Position numbers and translations under genes: made by a program
In this document: positions 1 through 8,463 of the stretch, piece by piece
How the letters are laid out: each line of letters begins with the position of its first letter
Position numbering within the stretch: the first letter of the stretch is position 1
Notes under the pieces: generated by a model
Told to the model about the DNA's origin: nothing
The model's database searches: none
The model's input: only the letters and a program-made list of their open reading frames with translations
From: Rhodococcus sp. IEGM 1409
GTDB lineage: Bacteria > Actinomycetota > Actinomycetes > Mycobacteriales > Mycobacteriaceae
Length of the DNA stretch: 64,000 nucleotides
NCBI RefSeq assembly: GCF_030056735.1
Contig: NZ_JASHKN010000011.1
Location: 157,826-221,825, forward strand
Direction: 5' to 3'

Positions 1-749
1 GCGGCCATCAACAGGTCCTCGATGACTTCGCCAAGGGCCCGAGTGTCGTCCACCAACCCGTTGAGCTGCGAAACAAGCTCAGAAGATTCGAGCGAGTCTC
101 CGCGTCGAGCCAAAAGTTGCGCACGAGTGTGCAGTACGGTCAACGGCGCACGTAGTTCGTGCGATGCATCGGCGACAAAACGACGTTGCAGCTCGAGCGC
201 CTGCGTCAGTGGCTGAATCGCCCGTCGGGACAACAACACCACGACGCCCACAGATGCGGCAATTCCGGTGAGTTCGGCAAATCCGAGTGCGAGAAGTAAT
301 CGCTGCCTTCCTGATTCATAGGGCTCGAGTGCCGCGATCACGACAACGCGACCTTCCGCACCGTCGGAGACGAGGGCTCTGAAGTTACTGTCACCTTCGG
401 TGAAATCTGAATACCCAGCGGGCGCATCCAAAAGTAACGCGGTCCCGGTGGGGGCATGCGCGCTCACGGTCACCACGCCATCATTGGAACGAAAGGCCAG
501 CGACATACCGGGTGGAGGATCGTCCGCATCGTCTGCTGTGGCTGCAACCTCGGTCAGTGCAGAACGAATCTGACGATCCTGTGCCCGCGCATAACCCACA
601 TAGGACACCGCTCCAACGATCAGCAACACGGCACCAAGAGCAATGGCGGCTTGGACCGCAGCTGAACGTCCGGCTCGCCGTAGGCGCACCTCGTCACCGA
701 ACCTGATCCCAGACGACTGCCTGTCCGTGTTTTTGCTGCGGACAATCAT
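1..749 (-). CDS. Two-component sensor histidine kinase, 3' end cut by window
   Basis: The reading frame opens with ATG at 749 and is still open at base 1, so only the N-terminal part is present. A transmembrane segment lies around residues 31-52 and a second around 150-175, bracketing an extracytoplasmic sensor loop. The H-box follows (residues FVADASHELRAPL, near bases 150-190) with the phosphoacceptor His. Its start overlaps the stop of the response regulator by four bases (ATGA), so the two are translationally coupled. The ATP-binding domain must lie left of the window. The signal sensed is unknown, but the divergent redox operon and the copper oxidase nearby make a redox or metal cue plausible. 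Confidence 0.85.
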   Translation of the reverse strand, partial: MIVRSKNTDRQSSGIRFGDEVRLRRAGRSAAVQAAIALGAVLLIVGAVSYVGYARAQDRQIRSALTEVAATADDADDPPPGMSLAFRSNDGVVTVSAHAPTGTALLLDAPAGYSDFTEGDSNFRALVSDGAEGRVVVIAALEPYESGRQRLLLALGFAELTGIAASVGVVVLLSRRAIQPLTQALELQRRFVADASHELRAPLTVLHTRAQLLARRGDSLESSELVSQLNGLVDDTRALGEVIEDLLMA

Positions 750-1408
750 GATCCGAGCCGGTATCCGAGGCCGTGGACGGTGGCTACGACGTCCCTGCCC
801 AGTTTCCGCCTGACATAGTGGACATAAGTGTCAACGGTGCCTGGAGTATCTGCACTTCCGAACACACGCCCCAGAAGCTGAGTCCGAGAAAAAACCTGCC
901 CAGGCGATGCGCTCAGAAACCCGAGCAGTTCGCTCTCGCGTTCGGACAACGAGGTCACCGATCCGGACTCGGTGTCGGTAGCCGTTCGGTTCGCACGATC
1001 GATTTCCCACCTTCCGACCACGATCGGCACAACGGAAGTTCGGCGACGCAACAGGGCACGCATTCGAGCCAACAACTCGGGAATCTCGAAGGGTTTGACC
1101 AAGTAATCCTCGGCACCGGCATCGAGTCCCTCCACACGATCGGCAACGGAACCGCGAGCAGTGAGGATCAACGACGGTACTGAGCAATCCCTCGCCCGAA
1201 GGGTTCTGAGCAATTCCACACCGTCGATGACCGGTACTCCACGATCGAAGACGAAAGCATCGTAGGTGCGAGTCAACGCCAGATGCAGAGCGACTTGTCC
1301 GTCATGAGCTACGTCCACCTCGTGCCCTTCCTCCTCGAAGAGGTCCGCAAGCATGCCCGCCAGTTGCCGGTCGTCCTCGACAAGAAGAATTCGTGGTTTC
1401 GCGCCCAT
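746..1408 (-). CDS. OmpR/PhoB-family response regulator
   Basis: The receiver domain begins at the chosen start (residues ILLVEDD, the acidic pocket). The phosphoacceptor Asp is in AFVFDRGVPVIDG, where the usual DxxxP spacing is recognisable. Conserved T/S and K are seen in LILTAR and YLVKPFE. The C-terminal winged helix ends VATVHGLGYRLGS, typical of the OmpR class. A longer frame reaches 1489, but the first 27 residues are unlike the family, so the ATG at 1408 is preferred. It is cotranscribed and overlaps with the sensor kinase, and is divergent from the heme membrane protein/NuoF-like/ferredoxin operon, which is a natural candidate target. Confidence 0.9.
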   Translation of the reverse strand: MGAKPRILLVEDDRQLAGMLADLFEEEGHEVDVAHDGQVALHLALTRTYDAFVFDRGVPVIDGVELLRTLRARDCSVPSLILTARGSVADRVEGLDAGAEDYLVKPFEIPELLARMRALLRRRTSVVPIVVGRWEIDRANRTATDTESGSVTSLSERESELLGFLSASPGQVFSRTQLLGRVFGSADTPGTVDTYVHYVRRKLGRDVVATVHGLGYRLGS

Positions 1409-1707
1409 GCCTGCGAGCCTGCCACGTCCGCTCTGAGAACTCTCCAAGATTGCAGCGCGATCGTGGAACTCGGCGCTCTCCGACGGCACTACCGATTCCC
1501 AGCAGCTTCACAGCAGACATGCAGCCCCGGACAAGCACCTCGGCCGAGTGTTGAGTTCTCAATCGAACCTTCGAGAGCAGGCATCAGATGGATACACCGG
1601 AAGACGGATTTCGACGCGCGACTGGTGGACCGTGCTGGTGAGATCCGCCTACTGAACGGATGGCCGACGGAAGATGCGGTCGCCGCCGGCAGAAGGGAAC
1701 CCTAGTC

Positions 1708-2265
1708 GTGGACGAAGCACTGTGGGCATTGGGCCGAGGGACAGGTATCACCGCTCTCGTGTTCCTGACGGTGTCAATGGTTCTCGGAATCGTCACACGG
1801 TCCGGTAGGGCTCTAGCGGGACTACCTCGATTCGGCGCGCAGAACGTGCACAAGGCCGCCGCTTTGATCGGGGTGATCCTCGTAGTCGTACCAATGCTGG
1901 CACTGTTGGCCGATCCGTACGCACAATTGAAACTCGTCGACTTCGTCTTCCCCTTCCTGGGCGACTATCGTGCCTTCTGGCTCGGACTGGGCACCCTTGC
2001 ATTCGATGTTCTGTTCGCGGTGTCGTTGACAGGACTACTGCGAAATCGCATAGGAAACAGAACTTTTCGACTCGTTCATTGGAGCGCGTACGCCCTGTGG
2101 CCGATCGCGTTCGCGCACGGACTGGAAAACGGAACGGACTCAGGACATACGTGGTTTCTCGCCATCGCCATCGGATCAGCCGTCGCCGTGACCGGAGCTG
2201 TTCTCTGGCGACTCCGGACAGACTTCGTCGAATACTCGACTCTGCGCCTCGCAGAAAGGACATAA
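1708..2265 (+). CDS. Ferric-reductase-like heme transmembrane protein
   Basis: This is an integral membrane protein with about five hydrophobic segments. His residues sit inside or next to them (NVHKAAAL, RLVHWSAY, IAFAHGLENG, SGHTWFL), the pattern of b-type heme ligands in ferric-reductase-like or cytochrome b561-type domains. GTG at 1708 was chosen because AGAAGGGA lies about ten bases upstream. The in-frame ATG at 1660 would add an Arg-rich head before the first membrane segment. It is the first gene of an operon with the NuoF-like flavoprotein (one base gap) and the ferredoxin. Inference: electrons from NAD(P)H pass through flavin and Fe-S to heme and then to an external acceptor such as Fe(III), or the reverse. 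Confidence 0.8.
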   Translation: MDEALWALGRGTGITALVFLTVSMVLGIVTRSGRALAGLPRFGAQNVHKAAALIGVILVVVPMLALLADPYAQLKLVDFVFPFLGDYRAFWLGLGTLAFDVLFAVSLTGLLRNRIGNRTFRLVHWSAYALWPIAFAHGLENGTDSGHTWFLAIAIGSAVAVTGAVLWRLRTDFVEYSTLRLAERT

Positions 2266-2266
2266 G

Positions 2267-3483
2267 GTGACAACCGAATCCACCCGTGCCGGACTTATCG
2301 CCGCATCCTCACCCGATCTAGCCACCCACACGGCCCTCCACGGCCACAACCCACGCTCGTCACCGGGTACCTTGAGCCGCCTACTCGCCGATGCCGGTCT
2401 CCATGGGAAAGGCGGGGCGGCATTTTCCACTGCGCGAAAACTCGATTCCGTAACTGGACGGCGTGTCGTGGTAATCGCAAACGGCAGCGAAGGCGAACCG
2501 CTCAGCGACAAGGATGCAGTACTTCTCGAACGTGCGCCGCACCTCGTCCTCGACGGCTTACAACTCGTCGCACACGAGTGCGGAAGCGGAGAAACATATC
2601 TGTACGCAGGATCTCAGCAGCTTCACTTCGTACGGAATGCGTTGCAAGAAAGAAGGACTGCCGGGCCGACCGAGCCCTTGGTCACACTCGTGGCTTCGCC
2701 GAAGACATTTATCAGCGGCGAAACGTCCGCGGTAGTCGGAACGATCGAAGGCCGAGCACCCATTCCTCGAGACCGCTCGGTACACAGCACCGTGGCCGGG
2801 CTGAACGGAAGACCCACCGTGGTTCACAATGTCGAGACACTGGCACACATCGCACTCATCGCCCGATACGGACCCGAGTGGTTTCGCACGCGAGGGCTAG
2901 GCGGCGCGTCGGGAACCACCTTGATCACCCTGTCAGGCGATGTGACCGTGAGTGGTGTCGTCGAGGTCCCGATGGGAATTCCATTGGATCAGTTGGTGAC
3001 CCAGTATTCGCGTACTGATACTCCGTTGATCAGAGCAGTCCTCGTCGGCGGGTTTCACGGAGGTTGGATCGATGCGCAAGACTTGCCAACTAGCACCATG
3101 ACAACAACGGCGTTGGCGACGGTCGGTGCTTCGCCCGGTGCCGGAGTCATTCACGTACTGGGTCACGCAAGGTGTGGTCTGAAGACTTCAGCCGACATAG
3201 TTGAGTATCTTGCCGATCAAAGCGCCCGTCAGTGTGGACCGTGCATCAACGGAATGCCCGACTGGCACGCGCGTTATCCGAGATTGCCTATCGCTCAGGG
3301 TCGGCCCAAACCCAGGAGTCGATCCGATATCTGGCAGATCTGGTCGAGGGGCGTGGAGCATGCAAACACCCGGACGGGACAGTGAGATTGGTGAGGAGTT
3401 CCCTTCGCGTTTTCCAGCACGATCTCCGAATGCATGCAGCAGGAGCCTGCGAGGTCGGCACACGAATGGGAGCAGCATCATGA
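2267..3483 (+). CDS. NuoF/SLBB-like NADH-binding flavoprotein with apparent frameshift
   Basis: The GTG start follows AGAAAGGA. NuoF-family landmarks are present in order: glycine-rich FMN/NAD loop (GLHGKGGAAFSTARKL, about residue 44), a GSEGEP-SDKD motif (about 74), ISGETSAVVGTIEG (about 150), PTVVHNVETLA (about 183), then an SLBB-like segment and the start of the Fe-S domain (QCGPCINGMP). Near 3260 the frame changes: the frame from 2267 continues with an unrelated tail to 3385. The frame ending at 3483 continues the family (LARALSEIAYRSG, then a third cysteine in GRGAC). Adding one base in the CCCGACTGG stretch restores one protein of about 405 residues whose TGA overlaps the ferredoxin ATG. 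This is either a true one-base deletion or a sequence error. Confidence 0.75.
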
Positions 3484-3713
3484 GCACAAAATCGCCCAAA
3501 ATCCTACACATCGATTGGACTACATGCGAAGGTCGAGGACTGTGCACAGAATTGCTGCCGACCCTACTCACGCGAGACGAATGCGGGTATCCACTCCCAC
3601 ACGATCGCCGACGTGAGCCACACATTCCCGCCGAACTCGAAACGGACGCCCAACGCGCCGTCAAACTTTGTCCCAGAGCATCATTGAGGATTCTCTCGCG
3701 TCAGGATCGATGA
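3480..3713 (+). CDS. Small single-cluster ferredoxin
   Basis: A 77-residue soluble protein. Cysteines lie in DWTTCEGRGLC, then DECGYP, and a distal LCPRASLRI. This resembles the C-x-G-x-G-x-C...CP arrangement of the short actinobacterial ferredoxins with one 3Fe-4S or 4Fe-4S cluster. The ATG overlaps the restored stop of the NuoF-like gene by four bases (ATGA). It is the last gene of the three-gene redox operon and is convergent with the multicopper oxidase gene. It probably carries electrons between the flavoprotein and the heme membrane protein or another oxidoreductase; the direction is not known. Confidence 0.8.
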   Translation: MSTKSPKILHIDWTTCEGRGLCTELLPTLLTRDECGYPLPHDRRREPHIPAELETDAQRAVKLCPRASLRILSRQDR

Positions 3714-3771
3714 AGATCTGTTTCCGTGCTCTGATCCCGACTTCGCAATCACACCATGCCGTCGACGTCGA

Positions 3772-6700
3772 TCATCGACCGCCGAGCGGCAAGGCTCCCC
3801 CACCGACAGGATAGGGCGGGAGCGTTCCCACAAGCGTCGGTGTCAATGTGGTCACGGACGGATCGGCGCGACCCAGCGTGAATTTCCGAACTTCGGCACC
3901 CGTTCCGTTGCTACCACTCACAAGGAGATCCGCGCCGGTGGTCGTGCTCGTCGTCGCTACTTCGACGCCCGACCCTGGACCGGCGAACGGATCGAAGGCT
4001 GCAACTTCCCGAAACGCTACGTCCGCCGAATGATGGTCAGGGCTCTCCAAGTACATCTCGGGCGCACCGTCGAGCCTGGATCCACTCGAGAAGACACGGA
4101 CGGAGCCCTCCCCTCCGAACATGCCCGCCACTATCGATTTGGCTCCGCCCTCGGCGCCGGCCACCCATCCCGTCGAAAGCGACACTCCGTCGCGATAGCC
4201 CTGGTCGAAGGCCAAGAACTGTGATGTCGTCACCGGACCAACCGCATGACCTGCGTGTTCATCGGAGCCGTCATTCGCGGCCGCCGTCGGCTCGTACAGG
4301 TCGTAGCGGAACGTCTTGACCAAAGGCTCGTCGCCGGCACCCGGTGCGGTGACGATGCTCGCCCGACCGGAGTGACTGTCAACCATCCCGGTCGCAAAAG
4401 TAACGCCGCTACTCGAGCCCGGATACGGATAGAAGGAGCCGAATTCTGCCGGCGCGGACTTCTTGTCTGCCGGAAGGTCGGTGGAGTAGATCTTGACCTG
4501 GGACTCGATTCCTGGGCCTGACGCGACGATGATGTTGTCCGCCAAAGCATTTCCGTCGATGTCAACGCCGCCTACGTTCACTCCACCACGGAACCCCGAA
4601 TCGAAAGGTGCAAATCTTGCCAACTCGTCGGTGAACGGCACGCCTCCCACTGCGTTGTACGCCACCACTTCTGGAGCTGCACCAGCACCTGTTCCAGCCA
4701 CCAGATCAAGCACCATATCTCCGTTCACGTCGGCCATCGCAACGCTCGGTGTGCCTTCGAACGACGAGAATGGAGTGACGGTGGAGATCAGCTTGTCGCC
4801 GTTGGCATCGAAAATCTGGACCTTGGCAGGAACGCCGGCCGAACCAGGCACCGCCACTGCATACGTCGACACCTCTGGAATCACGTTGACGGTCGCCATC
4901 AATCCGTTGTCCTCGTGATTGAGTCGGTGGCAATGGATGACAAAGGTTCCGGTGTACTCGGTGAACTTCGTCCGTAACGTCACCGATGCTGGTTCCAGCG
5001 CATTCTCGTTCTCGTCCGTCACCGGCGCCGGTACGTTCACGTTGTCGATTCCCCAGGGCTGAACGCCCGTCGTGGTACCTGCGACGGGATCCACGACTTC
5101 CGTCACCTGGAAGTCGTTGACGTGAATATGCATCGGATGTTCGTCGTTGTTGAGGTTCGTGATCTTCCATTCCTCAACGGAATTCAAACGCGGTTGAATC
5201 AGCGGAATGTTGGGGAACGTGTTGTCGGCGAACTCGTAGGTGAAGGCCTTCGGATCACTGTTGCTGGCCTTCTCGTTTCCGAATCCGCCCGAGACTGTGA
5301 GGTTGCGGGTCACGTCGGGCGTCATCGCTGCGGTATCCACGAACGAGGTGTAGGTGTCGAGTTTTTGTCCGAAGTCGAAAGGAGCCGTCTTTCCGTCGCC
5401 CTCCTCTGGTGTCGCACGGATCAACTGCTGAGTCGGGAACGTGAAGAATCCGTCCGCGTAGCTGATCACCGACGGGTCGACAGTGACGGTTCCGAGTTCG
5501 GCGGGCGGATTGTCGGTGCCGTTGTTTGTGTACAGAATGCCTGGATTGCTCACCGGCTTTGCACCTTCGAGCGGTGGCATCTCCAACACCAGATCGCCGG
5601 CCTCCGGCATCGTCACCGCAATCGCGTATCGCGACGCCGGCGGAATCACCAGCCTGGTTCCGTCGCCGTCCACAGGAGGCCTGACCTCGTCGAACGGATT
5701 TCCGTCCTGCCCCACGATCGCGAACTTCGGATGAGCGCCGGTTGCGGTTTCCGTCAACGTGACCGGCATGTAGGCGAAGTCGCTGATGTTGGCGAGGACC
5801 CAGATTTCGGTCTGACCCGGCTTCACTCTCAGGGACGGCTGAAATTGACCGTTCACGGTGTACTGCACATCGCGTTGGTTGTCCGGCAGGGAGGGATCAG
5901 CCGGGACACTCGTCGATTCGCCCTCGAAGCTCTGAAGGTTGCCTGGTACGAATTGATTCTGTCCACGATGATTGGCCGGCGACAGCGGTCCGCTGTACCA
6001 GTTGGTGAAGTACTGCGCTCCCTCCGTCGTTTCCGAGAAATTCACCGGCGCCAAGCTCGGACGGTAGGTGCCGTCGGCCAATTCCGTGCCGGTGGGCGGC
6101 GTCAAGGTACTGACGAATTGGGGCCAGTTCGCGTCGTTGAGCTGTCGGCCCTTTCCTTTGCGGTCGAACACGAAGTTGTACTGCAGTGCCATATCGCGGA
6201 TCGGAACGTCGTTAGACGTCACGACAGGCAAATTGCCGTCCGGCCGGCCGATTTCCAGTAGCCCGGCCAGACCCATGTACGTCTGCTGGGCGGTGAGCGT
6301 GTGCCGGTGACTGTGGTACCAGTACAGACCGTTCGGCATCGTTCCCGGAATCGCGTAGTCGTAAACATTTCCCTGACCGGCGGGGATGTTGAGCAATACG
6401 TTGTCAGCATTACCGTCCGGACTCACGTGAACTCCGTGCGTGTGCAGATTCAGTGGAGCCGACGACAGCGCCGGCGGGTAGATCGGCACATCCCCGCCCG
6501 CCGGTGTGAACGCCGGATCGTAGAAGTCCTCGATCGTGAGTTCCTGCAGATCGTTGTCGTAATGAATGATCAACCGTTCCCCGGGGTTGACCCGGAGAGT
6601 CGGCGCCGGATAGACGTCACTCGCCGAGGTTGACCCGTCCGATGCCGTACCGCGGATGACCTCGTATCCGAAGAGCAGAAAATTCGACACCGGCGCCGAC

Positions 6701-6924
6701 GCGGTATCGAGCGGAATCACTCCCTGATGAGCGGACAACCGCACTTCGAGGACACCATCTCGACTGCTCAGTTTCACCGGCTCCCGGTAGTCGACGGGGG
6801 CGCCGTCCGAGCCGTAGTTGGCGCCCATCTCAGGCGCCGATTCACCGGAGGTACACGCCGCCAACGCCACCGTCATGGACACCACTACCACCGCGGCCAA
6901 CGACTTTCCTCGCAGTGCGATCAC
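3772..6924 (-). CDS. Secreted multicopper oxidase lipoprotein with FG-GAP-like C-terminal repeats
   Basis: A 1050-residue protein with a lipoprotein signal (hydrophobic stretch then VALAACTS at about residue 24). All four copper-ligand blocks are visible: NLHTHG (about 158), WYHSHRH (about 200), HPMHIH (about 596) and HCHRLNHEDNGLM (about 663), so a T1 site plus trinuclear centre is expected. Residues from about 690 onward hold several repeats of the type VNGDMVLDLVAGTGAG and IDGNALADNIIVASGPG. These resemble FG-GAP/VCBS beta-propeller blades and make the protein about twice the size of ordinary CueO- or CotA-like oxidases. The start is GTG with GGGGAAA upstream. Metal oxidation (Cu, Mn, Fe) or phenol oxidation is known for the family; the substrate here is unknown. 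Confidence 0.88.
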   Translation of the reverse strand: MIALRGKSLAAVVVVSMTVALAACTSGESAPEMGANYGSDGAPVDYREPVKLSSRDGVLEVRLSAHQGVIPLDTASAPVSNFLLFGYEVIRGTASDGSTSASDVYPAPTLRVNPGERLIIHYDNDLQELTIEDFYDPAFTPAGGDVPIYPPALSSAPLNLHTHGVHVSPDGNADNVLLNIPAGQGNVYDYAIPGTMPNGLYWYHSHRHTLTAQQTYMGLAGLLEIGRPDGNLPVVTSNDVPIRDMALQYNFVFDRKGKGRQLNDANWPQFVSTLTPPTGTELADGTYRPSLAPVNFSETTEGAQYFTNWYSGPLSPANHRGQNQFVPGNLQSFEGESTSVPADPSLPDNQRDVQYTVNGQFQPSLRVKPGQTEIWVLANISDFAYMPVTLTETATGAHPKFAIVGQDGNPFDEVRPPVDGDGTRLVIPPASRYAIAVTMPEAGDLVLEMPPLEGAKPVSNPGILYTNNGTDNPPAELGTVTVDPSVISYADGFFTFPTQQLIRATPEEGDGKTAPFDFGQKLDTYTSFVDTAAMTPDVTRNLTVSGGFGNEKASNSDPKAFTYEFADNTFPNIPLIQPRLNSVEEWKITNLNNDEHPMHIHVNDFQVTEVVDPVAGTTTGVQPWGIDNVNVPAPVTDENENALEPASVTLRTKFTEYTGTFVIHCHRLNHEDNGLMATVNVIPEVSTYAVAVPGSAGVPAKVQIFDANGDKLISTVTPFSSFEGTPSVAMADVNGDMVLDLVAGTGAGAAPEVVAYNAVGGVPFTDELARFAPFDSGFRGGVNVGGVDIDGNALADNIIVASGPGIESQVKIYSTDLPADKKSAPAEFGSFYPYPGSSSGVTFATGMVDSHSGRASIVTAPGAGDEPLVKTFRYDLYEPTAAANDGSDEHAGHAVGPVTTSQFLAFDQGYRDGVSLSTGWVAGAEGGAKSIVAGMFGGEGSVRVFSSGSRLDGAPEMYLESPDHHSADVAFREVAAFDPFAGPGSGVEVATTSTTTGADLLVSGSNGTGAEVRKFTLGRADPSVTTLTPTLVGTLPPYPVGGGALPLGGR

Positions 6925-7148
6925 TGGTTTCCCCGTTCCATGGTGGCGTGAGATACGTCCGATCAGCGCTCATCAGCCTATCGAGAAAACATCGGCTGAA
7001 CAGGATATTCACGACAAATTGCCCGGCCGGTGCCCGCTTCCGAGATGCACGCCGCAAGGTGGCCCACCAAACCGATCAGGAATCGAGAAGCACAGCCACG
7101 GGACCCGCAATTACCTTGAAACACATGAACACACCACAGAAGTCCACT

Positions 7149-7178
7149 TCCAACCACACGTCGTCAAACCACACATCG
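7149..7178. repeat. 15-bp tandem repeat, 2 copies, upstream of VOC gene
   Basis: Two adjacent units (TCCAACCACACGTCG and TCAAACCACACATCG) differ at three positions. They lie 16 bases before the preferred ATG of the VOC gene. They are one member of the period-15 repeat family described under findings. Confidence 0.7.
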
Positions 7179-7193
7179 GCAGGGAGCGTCCAG

Positions 7194-7805
7194 ATGACCA
7201 CCGCGCAGTCCGTGATCCTCGACGTTCCGGACCTCGCGGCAGCCGAGGCCTTTTACAACGCCCTTGGCGTCCGAGATCGAATCCAGCTACGTGCATCCAG
7301 CGAACCGACCACCGGGTTTCGTGGGTATACCCTTTCGCTCGTCGTTTCCCAACCGAACATCGTCGACGCCTTCGTCGGCGCAGCACTCGCAGCTGGTGCC
7401 ACCGAGTTGAAGCCGATCAAGAAATCCCTCTGGGGATACGGCGGAGTTGTTCAGGCTCCTGACGGTTCGATCTGGAAGATCGCCACGTCATCGAAGAAGA
7501 ACAACGGGCCAGCGACCCGCACAATCGACAGCCTCGTGCTACTACTCGGCGCCGAAGACGTCAAGGCCAGCAAGCAGTTCTACCTCGACCACGGACTCGA
7601 AGTGTCCAAGAGCTTCGGCCGCAAGTATGTCGAATTCACCAGTGCAGCAGGCACTGTCACACTGGCACTGTATGGTCGCCGCGCCTTGGCGAAGGATGCC
7701 GGACTCGCCCCGGAAGGCACCGGATCGCACCGGATCACCATCACCGGCGCTTCCGAACCTTTCGCGGATCTCGACGGTTTCGCCTGGGAGAGCGCGCACT
7801 CGTGA
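7194..7805 (+). CDS. VOC/glyoxalase-like protein with two beta-alpha-beta-beta-beta units
   Basis: About 203 residues with two similar halves: SVILDVPDLAAAEAFYNALGV near the N-terminus and DSLVLLLGAEDVKASKQFYLDHGLEV from about residue 107. These are the two modules of the vicinal-oxygen-chelate fold (glyoxalase/bleomycin-resistance/dioxygenase superfamily). ATG 7194 is preferred because AGGGAG sits six bases upstream. An in-frame ATG at 7125 would add 23 Ser/Thr/Asn-rich residues encoded by a tandem repeat. The reaction cannot be assigned. It is divergent from the multicopper oxidase and runs into the decayed NRPS remnant on the opposite strand. Confidence 0.8.
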   Translation: MTTAQSVILDVPDLAAAEAFYNALGVRDRIQLRASSEPTTGFRGYTLSLVVSQPNIVDAFVGAALAAGATELKPIKKSLWGYGGVVQAPDGSIWKIATSSKKNNGPATRTIDSLVLLLGAEDVKASKQFYLDHGLEVSKSFGRKYVEFTSAAGTVTLALYGRRALAKDAGLAPEGTGSHRITITGASEPFADLDGFAWESAHS

Positions 7806-8463
7806 GCAAGCCCGAGCAACTCAGGACATCCGACGAATCCTCGCCAAGCTGTGCGCCATCAACGGAGCAACGGTCTGGAGCGCAGCGGGCGAGGTGATGT
7901 CCCAGTGAGTTCGGAAAAGGTGTCGTCAGCGCGATGTCAGCGATTTCGAGAACTTCCGAGAAGGCTGTGACCACAGCGATCTCCGTCGGTGTGCTCGGGT
8001 CCCGATACACGATCTTCGACGCAAAATCAGGGGTCGGCAATGCCTGCTCGTCGACCTTGCCCGTCGGTGTCGTCGGGACCTTGTCGATGAAGACGACGGC
8101 ACTCGGGAGCATGTGACGTGGCAAGAACTCGAACACGAATGCGATGACCACGAATCTTGACCTGTCTGTCGGTCCTGCCCCGGTACTCGATGGTGAGTTC
8201 GGTTGTCCACGCGGCGATGTCACCCGTTCGATACATACGATCCCCCGCCTGCCCATGCGGGTTGCGAACAAATCGGGTTGCCGTGAGCGTGGGCTGATCG
8301 TGGTACCGCCGGGCTGGAGCCGGCCCCCGACACGTACAGCTCACCAGGTGTCCCGATCCGCACCGGTAGCAGTCGCGCGTCGAGGATCAGCGTGCCGAAA
8401 CCGCGTACGGGCGACCCGATCGTGACCGGCTTCGCCGCGACAAGATCACCGACGGAGGAGATA
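7806..8463 (-). pseudogene. Decayed NRPS adenylation/carrier-domain remnant
   Basis: Read on the minus strand, NRPS A-domain core motifs occur in the right order but in different frames. GTPGELYVSGAG (core A6) is near 8315-8360, DRMYRTGD (A7) near 8220-8245, RTDRQVKIRGHRIR (A8) near 8140-8185, and PTGKVDEQALP (A10, catalytic Lys) near 8030-8065. After these comes YRDPSTPTEIAVVTAFSEVL and a scrambled carrier motif (SELTGTSP, near 7900) where an intact module would have a GGxSL serine. At least three frame changes separate them and everything upstream of A6 is missing. It abuts the 3' ends of the VOC gene and the CDF gene, so it is a deletion remnant. It is not needed by the intact NRPS at 40-56 kb. 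Confidence 0.85.

Noticed and set aside
5122..6261. 379-codon open frame on the plus strand
   Set aside because: It is antisense to the multicopper oxidase, which has all copper motifs.
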